A stretch of DNA of 14,126 nt from positions 1 to 14,126 of the forward strand of contig DIZV01000177.1 of the NCBI GenBank assembly GCA_002427995.1, read 5' to 3'. A model generated the notes under the pieces. It made no database searches and was not told the DNA's origin. It was given only the letters and a program-made list of their open reading frames with translations. Of the stretch, positions 1 to 7,333 are shown piece after piece (the first letter of the stretch is position 1; each line of letters opens with the position of its first letter). A program made the position numbers and the translations under genes. The stretch comes from Chloroflexi bacterium UBA6019 (GTDB lineage Bacteria; Chloroflexota; Dormibacteria; Dormibacterales; Dormibacteraceae).

Positions 1-14
1 GAGGCGTGCGCCTC
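1..14. repeat. Short inverted repeat at the left edge
   Basis: GAGGCG and CGCCTC form a perfect 6-bp inverted repeat around a 2-base centre. It ends 3 bases before the TTGACA hexamer at 18-23, so it could be an operator for the importer promoter, or the end of a terminator or gene lying outside the window. The left edge prevents a choice. Confidence 0.35.
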
Positions 15-17
15 AAC

Positions 18-46
18 TTGACAGCCGCCGGGGTCCAACTCAGGAT
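18..46 (+). promoter_or_regulatory. Candidate sigma-70 type promoter of the LIV importer operon
   Basis: A perfect -35 hexamer TTGACA (18-23) is followed after 17 bases by CAGGAT (41-46), which matches the -10 consensus at three of six positions, including the important A2 and T6. Transcription would start near 53, leaving about 39 bases before the ATG at 92, with a purine-rich GGGAGG (75-80) as ribosome binding site 11 bases upstream. It is the only promoter-like signal seen ahead of the five-gene operon. Confidence 0.45.
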
Positions 47-91
47 TGGCCTCGCGCCGTCAGCAGCCGCCGTTGGGAGGGAGCCGCCAAG

Positions 92-1411
92 ATGCCCGGG
101 ATCGAAGGTCCGCTTTTCCAGTCCCTCACGCGCCGGGCGCTCCTCCGCAAGCTGAGCACCGGCGCCATCGCGCTGAGCGCCGGCAGCCTGGCGGCAGCCT
201 GCGGGCTGGGCAATGTCAAGGGGACGACGACCAACACCACCAAGAAGATCGTGATCGGCTACGTCAGTCCCCAGACCGGCGAGGCCGCGGGCTTCGCGGC
301 GGGCGACAACTACGTCATCAACCAGATCCGCTCCGCGGCCGCGGTCAAGAACGGCTTCAAGGCCGGCGGCAAGACCTATGACGTCGAGATCGTCATCAAG
401 GATTCGCAGTCGAACCCCAACCGCGCTTCTCAGGTCGCCCAGGAACTCGTCAACAGCGGCGTCGACATCGTCCTCGCGGCATCAACGCCGGAGGTCACCA
501 ACCCGGTGTCGGACATCTGCGAGGCGGGCGGCGTGCCCTGCGTCTCGACCATCGTCCCCTGGGAGGCCTGGTACTTCGGCCGCGGCGCCAAACCGGGCAG
601 CGCCTTCAACTTCACGACGATGTTCTTCTTCGGCCTGCACGAATTCGCCGGCTGCTTCATCCCCATGTGGGACCGGATGGGCACCAACAAGATCGTGGCC
701 GAGATGTACCCCAACGACGCCGACGGCGGCGCCTTCCGGGGTAATTTCCCGGGCCTGATCTCGAAGGCGGGCTACACCTCACTCGACGGGGGCGCCTACC
801 CCGACGGCACGACCGACTACAGCGCGATGATCGGCAAGTTCAAGGCGGGCAACGCTCAGCTTTACTCCAATGTCCCGCTGCCGCCCGACTTCAACGTCTT
901 CTGGAAGCAGGCGGCTCAGCAGGGCTTCAAGCCGAAGCTGGCCACCGTGGCCAAGGTGCTCCTCTTCCCGGCCGACGTCGCCGCCCTCGACACCCTCGTC
1001 AACAACATCGCGACCGACTGCTGGTGGTCGCCCTTTCATCCCTACAAGTCCTCTCTCACCGGCGAGTCAGCGAAGGACCTCGCGGACGGCTTCGAGAAGG
1101 CGACCGGCCAGCAGTGGCTGCAGTCGCTGGGCTCGGTCCACTCCCTCTTCGAGATCGCCCAGAAGGCTCTGACGGCGGTCGATGACCCGCACGACCGGAA
1201 GGCGGTCGCGGCCCAGCTGAAGACGCTCAAGTACTCCGGCATCAGCGGCCCACTCGACTGGACCGCCGGCCCGATGCCAGGGGTCGCGATCCAGCAACCG
1301 GTCGGCGTGCAGTGGAAGAAGGGGACCAAGTACCCCTGGAGCATGTACGTGGTCGACAACTCCCTCAACAAGGACGTGCCACTGAACGGGACGCTAGAAC
1401 CGACCAACTAG
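92..1411 (+). CDS. ABC importer substrate-binding lipoprotein (LIV/HAAT type)
   Basis: This 439-residue extracytoplasmic solute receptor feeds the LivHM-LivGF importer encoded immediately downstream. The N-terminus has a twin-arginine-like stretch (T13-R14-R15-A-L-L-R), a hydrophobic segment and a lipobox-like LAAAC ending at Cys37, so export by Tat and lipid anchoring are likely. After a Thr/Asn/Lys linker, the mature part starts with KIVIGYVSPQTGEAAGF, the usual first strand of type I periplasmic-binding folds of the Leu/Ile/Val (Peripla_BP_6) family. The length suits that family. Ligand cannot be told from sequence: amino acids are usual, but amides, urea or aromatic compounds are also known for such receptors. 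The ATG at 92 is preferred because it retains the whole signal and follows GGGAGG. The gene abuts livG with no spacer (TAG then GTG). Confidence 0.9.
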   Translation: MPGIEGPLFQSLTRRALLRKLSTGAIALSAGSLAAACGLGNVKGTTTNTTKKIVIGYVSPQTGEAAGFAAGDNYVINQIRSAAAVKNGFKAGGKTYDVEIVIKDSQSNPNRASQVAQELVNSGVDIVLAASTPEVTNPVSDICEAGGVPCVSTIVPWEAWYFGRGAKPGSAFNFTTMFFFGLHEFAGCFIPMWDRMGTNKIVAEMYPNDADGGAFRGNFPGLISKAGYTSLDGGAYPDGTTDYSAMIGKFKAGNAQLYSNVPLPPDFNVFWKQAAQQGFKPKLATVAKVLLFPADVAALDTLVNNIATDCWWSPFHPYKSSLTGESAKDLADGFEKATGQQWLQSLGSVHSLFEIAQKALTAVDDPHDRKAVAAQLKTLKYSGISGPLDWTAGPMPGVAIQQPVGVQWKKGTKYPWSMYVVDNSLNKDVPLNGTLEPTN

Positions 1412-2173
1412 GTGGGGGCGCCCCTGCTCGAGCTGGACCGGGTGTCGAAGCGATTCGGCAGCGTGGTCGTCGCCGAATCGCTTTCGCTCACCGTCCGGAC
1501 GGGTGACGCGCTCGGCATCGTCGGCCCCAATGGGGCCGGCAAGTCGAGCCTCTTCTCGGTCATCTCCGGCGACCTGGCGCCGAACTCGGGCGAGGTTCGC
1601 TTCGACGGCCGCCCGGTCAACGCGCTGGGAGCCGCCGCGCGGTGCCGGTTGGGGATCGGCCGCACCTACCAGGTGCCGCGCTCCTTCGAGCACATGACAG
1701 TCTTCGAGAACGTCCTCGTCGCCGCCGGTCGAGGCGGAGGGCTGGCCGGCCGGCCCGCGGCCGAGCTTGCCGCCGCCGTCCTCGAGCAGACCGGGTTGCG
1801 GGTCGAGGCAAATCGCCCCGCCGCCCGGCTCGGTCTGCTCCAGCGAAAGCGGCTCGAGCTGGCCCGGGCGATTGCCACCCGGCCCCGGCTGCTGATGCTC
1901 GACGAGGTCGCGGCCGGGCTCACCGACCCCGAGGTGAGGCAGCTCATCGAGGTCGTTAACGGAGTCCGGCGAGAGGGCGTCGCCGTGATCTGGGTCGAGC
2001 ACGTCGTGCGGGCCCTGGTCGGCGTCGTCGACCGACTGATCTGCCTCGCCGGCGGCCGCTTCATCGGCGACGGCTCGCCGGCCGAGGTCCTCGCCAGCCC
2101 GGAGGTGAAGGAGGTTTTCCTGGGCACCGGCTACGGGGTCGGCGACACCCCCGGCGGAGGCGCCGGCCGCTGA
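1412..2173 (+). CDS. livG: LIV-type ABC importer ATP-binding protein LivG
   Basis: This 253-residue cytoplasmic ATPase is one of the two nucleotide-binding subunits of the importer. Visible motifs are Walker A GPNGAGKS (38-45), the Q-loop region YQVPRSFEHMTVFENV (86-101), Walker B LLMLDE (160-165) and the switch His197 in VIWVEHV. The C-terminus (FIGDGSPAEVLASPEVKEVFLG) is characteristic of the BCAA_ABC_TP_C region of LivG. The ABC signature is degenerate: LGLLQRKRLELARA at 140-153 replaces the usual LSxGQ. I recall similar RKRLELARA forms in other LIV ATPases, so this is probably a subfamily trait, with the partner LivF carrying the canonical signature. The GTG start directly follows the receptor's stop codon, implying translational coupling; there is no separate promoter space. 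Confidence 0.92.
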   Translation: MGAPLLELDRVSKRFGSVVVAESLSLTVRTGDALGIVGPNGAGKSSLFSVISGDLAPNSGEVRFDGRPVNALGAAARCRLGIGRTYQVPRSFEHMTVFENVLVAAGRGGGLAGRPAAELAAAVLEQTGLRVEANRPAARLGLLQRKRLELARAIATRPRLLMLDEVAAGLTDPEVRQLIEVVNGVRREGVAVIWVEHVVRALVGVVDRLICLAGGRFIGDGSPAEVLASPEVKEVFLGTGYGVGDTPGGGAGR

Positions 2174-2187
2174 CCGCCCAACCGCCG

Positions 2188-2895
2188 GTGCTCGAGGTCT
2201 CCGGCCTCACAGTCCGCCATGGCCAACTGGAAGCGCTGGCCAATGTCAGCCTCGCCCTCGCCCAAGGCGAGACGGTCGCGATGATCGGCGCCAACGGGGC
2301 CGGCAAGTCGACGCTGCTGCGGACCATCGCGGGGCTCCACCGGCCGGCCGCGGGCACCATCCGGCTCGCCGGCCGCGACATCACTGGCCTGCCCGTTCAC
2401 GCGCGGGTCGCCCTGGGACTGGTGCTGGTCCCCGAGGGCCGGCGGCTCTTCGGTTCCCTGACGCTGGAGGAGAACCTGCTCGTCGGCGCCGTCCGCGGCC
2501 GGCCGGGCCGGTGGGACACCGCCCGCGTCTTCGAGCTCTTCCCCTGGATGGCCGAGCGGCGGAGCCGGCCGACGATCCACCTCTCGGGTGGCGAGCAGCA
2601 GGCGGTCGCGATCGGCCGAGCGCTGATGGCCAACCCGCGCGTCCTGCTTCTCGACGAGCTGTCGCTGGGGCTCGCTCCCGCGCTCGTCCAGCGTCTCTAC
2701 GACGTCCTCCCTCAGCTCCTGGAGGCCGGGATGTCGCTGCTCCTCGTCGAGCAGGACGTGTCCCAGGCGCTGCGGGTCGCGGACCGCGCCCACTGCCTGC
2801 TGGAGGGCAGGATCACGCTCAGTGGCCGGCCCCGGGACCTGAGCCCGGTCGAGGTCGAGGCGGCCTACTTCGGGCTCACGGCCGGGCCGACCTGA
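2188..2895 (+). CDS. livF: LIV-type ABC importer ATP-binding protein LivF
   Basis: This 235-residue ATPase is the second nucleotide-binding subunit of the importer. It shows Walker A GANGAGKS (34-41), the LivF-typical VPEGRRLFGSLTLEENL (81-97), a canonical signature LSGGEQQ (132-138) and Walker B VLLLDE (152-157), followed by LSLGLAP. The switch position is Gln in LLLVEQDV, as is common for LivF. The length matches the family. The start is a GTG at 2188, 14 bases after the livG stop, and no strong Shine-Dalgarno is evident, so coupling to livG is likely. The stop is 5 bases before the livH ATG. Confidence 0.93.
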   Translation: MLEVSGLTVRHGQLEALANVSLALAQGETVAMIGANGAGKSTLLRTIAGLHRPAAGTIRLAGRDITGLPVHARVALGLVLVPEGRRLFGSLTLEENLLVGAVRGRPGRWDTARVFELFPWMAERRSRPTIHLSGGEQQAVAIGRALMANPRVLLLDELSLGLAPALVQRLYDVLPQLLEAGMSLLLVEQDVSQALRVADRAHCLLEGRITLSGRPRDLSPVEVEAAYFGLTAGPT

Positions 2896-2900
2896 CGCCG

Positions 2901-3767
2901 ATGCAGTGGGTCAACGCGATCGTGCAGGGGATCCTCCTCGGCGGCCTCTACGCGCTCTTCGCCTGCGGGCTTTCCCTGATGTTCGGAGTGATGCGCGTCG
3001 TCAACCTCGCTCACGGCGATTTCGCGGTCCTCGCCGCCTACCTGGCGCTGGCGGTGATCACCGGGCTTCACGTGCCGATGCTCTGGTCCGCGCTGATCGT
3101 CGCCCCGCTCTTCGCCGGGCTCGGCTATGTGGTCCAGCGCGTCATCATCCAACGCAGCCTCGACGTCAGCCCGGTGACCACCCTGCTGGTCACCTTCGGC
3201 CTCTCGATCGTGCTTCAGAACGGGATGCTGGAGGCGTTCTCCGCCAACAGCCATTCGCTGCCCTCGGGAGTGCTGGCAGCGGGCTCCTTCAGGCTCTCCC
3301 CGCAGCTCTCGGTCGGCTACCTCTCGCTGATCGTCTTCGCGGCCGCGGTGGCCCTCATAGCCGGCCTCCAGCTCTTCCTCTCCCGGGCGCCGCTGGGTCG
3401 CCGAATTCGGGCCGCCGCCGATGACCCCGAGGCGGCCGCGATCGTGGGCACCGACGTCCGCCACGTCTTCGGGATCGCCGCCGCGATCGCCTTCGCGACC
3501 GTCGCGCTGGCCGGCATCGCGTTCGGCGGCTACTCCTCCTTCGACCCTGCCGCCGGCCCGCAGCGGCTGATCTTCGCCTTTGAGGCCGTCGTCATCGGCG
3601 GCATCGGCTCGCTCTGGGGCACGCTTCTCGGCGGCATCATCCTCGGCGTCGCCCAGGCGCTCGGCGCCCAGGTCGACTCCGGCTTCGGCGTCCTCGCGGG
3701 CCATCTCGTCTTCCTCGCCGTGCTGGCACTGCGGCCGAGCGGCCTCTTCCGGGTCCGCCTGACGTGA
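2901..3767 (+). CDS. livH: LIV-type ABC importer permease LivH
   Basis: This 288-residue inner-membrane permease belongs to the BPD_transp_2 family. It opens with the hallmark sequence QGILLGGLYALFACGLSLMFGVMRVVNLAHGDF, the first helices and conserved NLAHGDF loop of LivH. About eight hydrophobic segments can be seen. The conserved cytoplasmic stretch that docks to the ATPase is present (RRIRAAADDPEAAAIVGTDV, residues about 170-190). The C-terminal IGGIGSLWGTLLGGIILGV is also typical. The first in-frame ATG at 2901 gives a family-length product; the upstream open frame inside livF is an artefact. The 3' end overlaps livM by four bases (GTGA). Confidence 0.93.
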   Translation: MQWVNAIVQGILLGGLYALFACGLSLMFGVMRVVNLAHGDFAVLAAYLALAVITGLHVPMLWSALIVAPLFAGLGYVVQRVIIQRSLDVSPVTTLLVTFGLSIVLQNGMLEAFSANSHSLPSGVLAAGSFRLSPQLSVGYLSLIVFAAAVALIAGLQLFLSRAPLGRRIRAAADDPEAAAIVGTDVRHVFGIAAAIAFATVALAGIAFGGYSSFDPAAGPQRLIFAFEAVVIGGIGSLWGTLLGGIILGVAQALGAQVDSGFGVLAGHLVFLAVLALRPSGLFRVRLT

Positions 3768-4819
3768 GCGAGCCGACGCCCCGCCCGATCCGGGTGACCC
3801 GCTCGCGGCGGCCGGCGACCGCGAGCGCCGTCCTCTCGGCGATCGCCGTGGTGGCGCTGCTGTCGCTGCCCTACGTCGTCTACGCCAACGTCACCAGCCT
3901 GCTCGTGAACCTCTTCATCCTGCTCGTGCTGGCGACGATGTGGAACCTGCTGGCGGGTTACGCGGGCCTGGTCTCGGTCGGCCAGCAGGCGTACATCGGG
4001 CTCGGTGCCTACATCGTGCTGGTGCTGGCCCAAAACGGGGTCTCGCCCTTCCTCGGGATCCCCCTCGCCGCGGCCGGCTGCGCGATCGCCGCCCTGCCTC
4101 TCTCGCTGCTTGTGTTCCGGCTCCGCAACGAGTACTTCGCGATCGGCACCTGGGTCGTCGCCGAGGCCGTCCAGCTGATTGCGGTCCGCTTTCCGAGTCT
4201 CGGCGGCGGGACCGGCGCCAGCCTTCCCGGGCTCGGCGGCTGGGACCCCGCCCTCCGGCTCGCCCTCACCTATTGGGCGGCGCTGGCGGTGGTGGTCCTC
4301 GCCCTGGCCGGCGCCTACCTGCTCTTGCGAAGCCGGCTCGGACTCGACCTGACGGCGATCCGCGACGACGAGGTCGGGGCGAGGAGCGTCGGGGTGGGGG
4401 TGAGCCGCGCCAAGCGGATCGTCTACGTGGTCGCTGCCGGCGGCGCCGGCGCCGCCGGCTCGCTGCTGATCATCAGCCAGCTGAACGTTCAGGCCGGTTC
4501 TGTCTTCAGCGTCCAGTGGTCGGCCTACATGATCTTTGTGGCCGTGATCGGCGGCCTCGGCACGATCGAGGGGCCGATTCTCGGGACGGTGATCTTTTTC
4601 GCTCTCCAGCAGACGCTGGCCGAGCGCGGTGCATGGTACCTGGTCGTCGTCGGCGGGCTCGCGGTGCTGATCGCCATGTACGCGCCCCAGGGCCTCTGGG
4701 GCCTGGTCAGCGAGCGGTTCGACCTCCGCCTGTTCCCGGTCGGCTACTGGTTGCACGGTGACGATGCGCACACCGAAGGGTTTTTCGGGCGGCTCCGCCG
4801 ACTGGTCGGCCGGGACTAG
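3764..4819 (+). CDS. livM: LIV-type ABC importer permease LivM
   Basis: This 351-residue inner-membrane permease is the partner of LivH. It contains the family signature LAGYAGLVSVGQQAYIGLGAYIV (about residues 62-84), a run of hydrophobic helices, the ATPase-contact region LDLTAIRDDEVGARSVGVGVSRAKR, and the closing IGGLGTIEGPILGTVIFF. A charged cytoplasmic tail of about 40 residues (from ERFDLRLFPVGYW to GRLRRLVGRD) extends past the last helix; its role is unknown. GTG at 3764 overlaps the livH stop (GTGA), which fixes the start and implies coupling. It completes the importer set. No clear hairpin with a T-tract follows the TAG. Confidence 0.92.
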   Translation: MSEPTPRPIRVTRSRRPATASAVLSAIAVVALLSLPYVVYANVTSLLVNLFILLVLATMWNLLAGYAGLVSVGQQAYIGLGAYIVLVLAQNGVSPFLGIPLAAAGCAIAALPLSLLVFRLRNEYFAIGTWVVAEAVQLIAVRFPSLGGGTGASLPGLGGWDPALRLALTYWAALAVVVLALAGAYLLLRSRLGLDLTAIRDDEVGARSVGVGVSRAKRIVYVVAAGGAGAAGSLLIISQLNVQAGSVFSVQWSAYMIFVAVIGGLGTIEGPILGTVIFFALQQTLAERGAWYLVVVGGLAVLIAMYAPQGLWGLVSERFDLRLFPVGYWLHGDDAHTEGFFGRLRRLVGRD

Positions 4820-4860
4820 GCTGGAAATCCGCCGTCTCGATTCGAAAAAGGGGCGCCTAC

Positions 4861-4978
4861 GGAGGTTGTTTCGATGCGAAGAGTTGACAAACTTCCTGAC
4901 CAATATGGCCGGCGAGGTCGCACACCGCTTCGGGCACCCCGAACAGCGGTCCACGGTCTGCGGCTGAGCCGGCGATGA
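4861..4978 (+). CDS. Possible 34-residue coupled leader ORF with strong ribosome binding site
   Basis: GGAGG at 4861-4865 lies eight bases before an ATG at 4874, close to the best-placed Shine-Dalgarno in the window. The ORF (coding 4874-4978) encodes 34 residues, starting MRRVDKLPDQYGRRGRTPLR and rich in arginine. Its TGA overlaps the ATG of the next gene as ATGA. It lies in the same frame as livM, and the frame is open from the livM TAG at 4817-4819 onward. I recognise no family. The next gene has only a weak ribosome binding site, so this ORF may serve to deliver ribosomes to it. It could also be accidental. The rest of the 155-base gap holds no other clear signal. Confidence 0.35.
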
Positions 4979-5262
4979 AAGACGACAGCGATGAGAACTT
5001 CCGGATCGCCGTGCGCGACTCCCGCCTGGTCGACCCTCGGCCGACCTTCGAGAACCTGGCCGCGAATACCGGCCTCAGCTATGAGGAGGTCGTCCATTTC
5101 GCCCTCGTGCGCTACGCGGGCTCGGGCGCCGAAGCCCTGCTGGCGGTCGAACCGGCAGCCTTATCCGAGCTGATCGCCGCCCGCCGCGCCGGCGACTGGG
5201 ACAAGGTTGGCGCCCTGATCGACTGGCTGGAGGCCGGGCTGGAGTCGAAGGAGTGGCGCTGA
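4975..5262 (+). CDS. Small DUF6027-like protein of unknown function
   Basis: This 95-residue soluble, acidic protein has no signal or membrane segment. Sequence such as NFRIAVRDSRLVDPRPTFENLAANTGLSYEEVVHFALVRYA and a C-terminal LIDWLEAGL resemble, from memory, the small DUF6027 family of high-GC Gram-positive relatives: the pattern DP..T..NL....G.....V..YVL.ra...SEALL is shared. The part at 27-55 looks like a compact helical, HTH-like fold, but this is not enough to call it DNA-binding. The ATG overlaps the stop of the 34-codon ORF (ATGA), and the stop lies inside the start of the hydrolase gene, so the three are probably co-translated. Confidence 0.7.
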   Translation: MKDDSDENFRIAVRDSRLVDPRPTFENLAANTGLSYEEVVHFALVRYAGSGAEALLAVEPAALSELIAARRAGDWDKVGALIDWLEAGLESKEWR

Positions 5263-5882
5263 GGGGGGTCCGGCCGGGGCCGCTGCTGGTCGTGCACGGT
5301 CTCGGCGACCGCGCCGCCGCCTGGCGAAGATTTGCGGCTGCGATGCCGGCCGGGCGGGACATCGTCACCTTCGACCTTCCGGGCCACGGCGAGAGTCCGC
5401 CCGCCAACGACTCCCGCTACCCGGCGCTGGTTGAGGCTGTCGGCCGGGCGGCGGCGGGGTATGACCGCTTCGCGCTCCTCGGCCACTCGGTCGGGGGAGC
5501 GTTAGCCTGGCTGTACGCCGCCTCCCATCCAGAGCGCGTGACGCGGTTGGTGCTGGTCGAGCCGGCCGCCCCGCACCGGAGCCGTTTCCTCGCCGGCCCC
5601 ACGCCCCCGGCCAGCTCCCTACACCTACGCCGACGACGCGAGGGAGATTGGCCGGCGCTACTGGGAGGAGTTGGGACGGATCCGGGCCCCGACGCTGGTG
5701 GTGCGCGCCGGCGGAGGCATGATCGGCGCCGGCCAGCTCGAGGAGGTCGCGGCGGCGATCCCCGGCGCGAGGTTGCTCACCCTTGATGGATGGGGCACTT
5801 CCTCCACCGGGAGTGTCCCGACCAGCTGGCGCGGGCGGTCAGCGAGTTCCTGGCGGAACCGCCGCCGGCGGAGCCCGGCTAG
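5253..5882 (+). pseudogene. Small alpha/beta hydrolase, disrupted by two compensating indels
   Basis: As written, the frame from GTG 5253 stops at 5786 after 177 codons. Read with two one-base corrections it gives about 209 residues that end at TAG 5880-5882. Residues 1-117 are clear: LLVVHGLGDRAAAW (oxyanion-hole HG), DLPGHGES, and the nucleophile elbow GHSVGG with Ser79. An extra C in the CCCCC run at 5604-5608 moves the frame to YTYADDAREIGRRYWEELGRIRAPTLVV. A missing G in the run at 5792-5795 restores the first frame, giving the catalytic-His segment GHFLHRECPDQLARAVSEFL. The cap region is very short, as in compact lidless hydrolases. The start overlaps the upstream gene by 10 bases. Substrate is unknown. 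Homopolymer location favours sequence error over decay. Confidence 0.75.
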
Positions 5883-6073
5883 CTCGGCGGTGTCACCGAG
5901 CGCTTGCGACGCGCCCGGGCCGCGCGCTTGCGCGCCGCGATCGACTTGATCTTTCGGCGAGCGCTCGGCGGCACGAAGTATTTCTTCCGGCGCGCCTCGC
6001 TTTTGGCCATGAGGCTGTCGTCGCGGAAGAGCCGGAGAGCGAACTCAAGTTCTTCTGGGCCGGCCAGGACCAT
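5879..6073 (-). CDS. rpsU: Ribosomal protein bS21-like
   Basis: The ATG at 6073 gives a 64-residue, strongly basic protein: EELEFALRLFRDD, then ARRKKYFVPPSARRKIKSIAARKRAARARRKR. This follows the bS21 layout of an N-terminal acidic ESLexALrrFkr helix, an RRxxyxxPSxrrk turn and a basic tail rich in A-R-K. bS21 sits on the small subunit near the 3' end of 16S rRNA and aids initiation. A longer version from TTG at 6106 (75 residues) is possible, with CATACT at 6120-6115 as a -10-like hexamer; neither start has a good Shine-Dalgarno. The TAG stop is the complement of the hydrolase stop, both within CTAG at 5879-5882. Typical actinobacteria lack this protein, which helps place the organism. Confidence 0.7.
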   Translation of the reverse strand: MVLAGPEELEFALRLFRDDSLMAKSEARRKKYFVPPSARRKIKSIAARKRAARARRKRSVTPPS

Positions 6074-6107
6074 GCGGGTGCCTGCCTGCCGGTGCTTATC
6101 GAGCAAG

Positions 6108-6169
6108 ACTCAGAAGTATGCACGGCAGAGCGCCGGATTGCAGGTCGCCGGTTCGCGTCCGACCTGTCA
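6108..6169 (+). pseudogene. tRNA-like remnant, tRNA-Cys(GCA)-like (candidate)
   Basis: The gap between the bS21 and kinase genes reads like a damaged tRNA. It has ACTC (6108-6111) and GGCAGAGC (6124-6131) as D-arm parts, an anticodon-like TTGCA after a CCGGA half-stem (6133-6142), an AGGTC variable loop (6142-6146), and a T-arm GCCGG-TTCGCGT-CCGAC (6147-6163) with four of five pairs. The 3' half of the anticodon stem is missing, the D-loop is too long, T-loop A58 is C, and no acceptor pairing is found. It cannot be a working tRNA as written. A chance resemblance remains possible. Confidence 0.25.
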
Positions 6170-7300
6170 GCGGCTGATCGAGCCGGCACCAGCGGAGGCC
6201 GCCGGGTGGGTCCAGGCAAGCGCGCCGCTCGCGCCCCCCGACCAGACGGCGCCGACCGCCAGCGAGCCGAGGATCGCGGCTGCCGCCACCGCCGCCAGCA
6301 GCCGCCGCCGGCCGCGACGCTTGGGCTGGATCTGGCTATAGGGCATGACGATGGTCAGGTAGGGCTCGCTGGGACCGATGTTGAGGGCGGCCAGCCGAGG
6401 ATCCATGCCTGCCGACGGGACCGCCGGCGCGACGCGGACCGGGGCCGCCGCGGGCTCCACCGGGCGGCTTGCCGGGGCCTCCGACATCGACGCGACGAAG
6501 GCGTTGAGGATCGCGTCGACCAGTGACTGGCAATTCGGCCAGCGGTCCGCGGGTCGCTTGCTCAGCCCGCGGAGCAGCGCGGCGTCGATTGCCGGCGCGA
6601 GGCCGGAGCGGATCGACGAGGGACGGGCGGGCTCGCGCGTGAGAAGGGCCGTGAGCACCTCACTGACCGTGTCCCCGGGAAAGGGGACCTGGCCCGTCAC
6701 CAGCTCGTAGGCGAGCGCCGCCAGCGAATACTGATCCGTGGCGGGGCCGACCTCGCCGCCCTCGGCCTGCTCGGGAGACATGTAGGCGGGAGTGCCGGCG
6801 AACATCCCGGTGGCGGTGGCCGAGGGCTGCTCGAGCAGTCGCGCGAGGCCGAAATCGGCGATCACCGGCGCGCCGGTGGTGCTCATCAGGATGTTTTCGG
6901 GCTTGATGTCGCGATGGATGATCCCGCGCCGGTGGGCGTAATCGAGGCCCTTGGCGATGCCGTTCAGGACGGCCATCGACTCCGACGCCGTCAGCGGCTC
7001 GGTCGCCATCAGGTTGCCGAGCGAGCCGGCGGGGATGAAGTCGAAGATCATGTAGGGCGTCCCCTCGTACTCGCCGGTGTCGAGCACCTGGACGATGTTG
7101 GGGTGGTCCAGGCGGCGCAGCGCCCGCGACTCCCGCACGAAGCGCGACTTCGCCATCGGCTCGTGGAGGTTGGGCAGGAACTTCATGGCCACCGTCCGCT
7201 GGAGGTCGGCATGCCAGCCGCGGTGGACGATGCCGGACGCGCCATGACCGATCCGGTCCTGGACCAGATAGCCGCCGATGACAGTGCCTGGTTCGATCAT
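6167..7300 (-). CDS. Membrane-anchored Ser/Thr protein kinase (PknB-like, Hanks type)
   Basis: This 377-residue protein has a complete kinase domain at about 11-268: glycine loop GHGASGIVH (18-26), catalytic Lys40 in VAMK, Glu57 of helix C, HRDIKPEN (129-136), DFGLA (149-153), activation-segment AGTPAYMSPEQ (168-178), the conserved DQYSLAALAYELVTG and late Arg253. All catalytic residues are present. A Pro/Ala-rich linker (270-330) and basic KRRGRRR precede one membrane helix (about 333-353), with only about 24 residues outside and no PASTA or other sensor domain. Signal sensing must therefore be cytoplasmic or via a partner. ATG at 7300 was chosen because the kinase fold starts there (GYLVQDRIGHG) and the 103 codons upstream have no kinase character and cross the divergent gene's start. 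The target is unknown. Confidence 0.93.
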   Translation of the reverse strand: MIEPGTVIGGYLVQDRIGHGASGIVHRGWHADLQRTVAMKFLPNLHEPMAKSRFVRESRALRRLDHPNIVQVLDTGEYEGTPYMIFDFIPAGSLGNLMATEPLTASESMAVLNGIAKGLDYAHRRGIIHRDIKPENILMSTTGAPVIADFGLARLLEQPSATATGMFAGTPAYMSPEQAEGGEVGPATDQYSLAALAYELVTGQVPFPGDTVSEVLTALLTREPARPSSIRSGLAPAIDAALLRGLSKRPADRWPNCQSLVDAILNAFVASMSEAPASRPVEPAAAPVRVAPAVPSAGMDPRLAALNIGPSEPYLTIVMPYSQIQPKRRGRRRLLAAVAAAAILGSLAVGAVWSGGASGALAWTHPAASAGAGSISR

Positions 7301-7333
7301 TTCCCCCGGATAGTTGTAGGTCCGGCCACAGGC

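Noticed and set aside
4884..4912. TTGACA hexamer as a promoter of the DUF6027-like gene
   Set aside because: No -10-like hexamer lies 16-18 bases downstream; the nearest AT-rich piece is about 12 bases away.
3530..4954. Long minus-strand open frame (474 codons) opposite livH/livM
   Set aside because: It is low-complexity, rich in Arg/Asp/Gly/Gln, and mirrors the high-GC third positions of the clear permease genes. No family features.
6671..6688. Inverted repeat GTCCCC-N6-GGGGAC
   Set aside because: It is inside the kinase coding region, differs in spacing from the two operator copies, and is explained by GC-rich codons.
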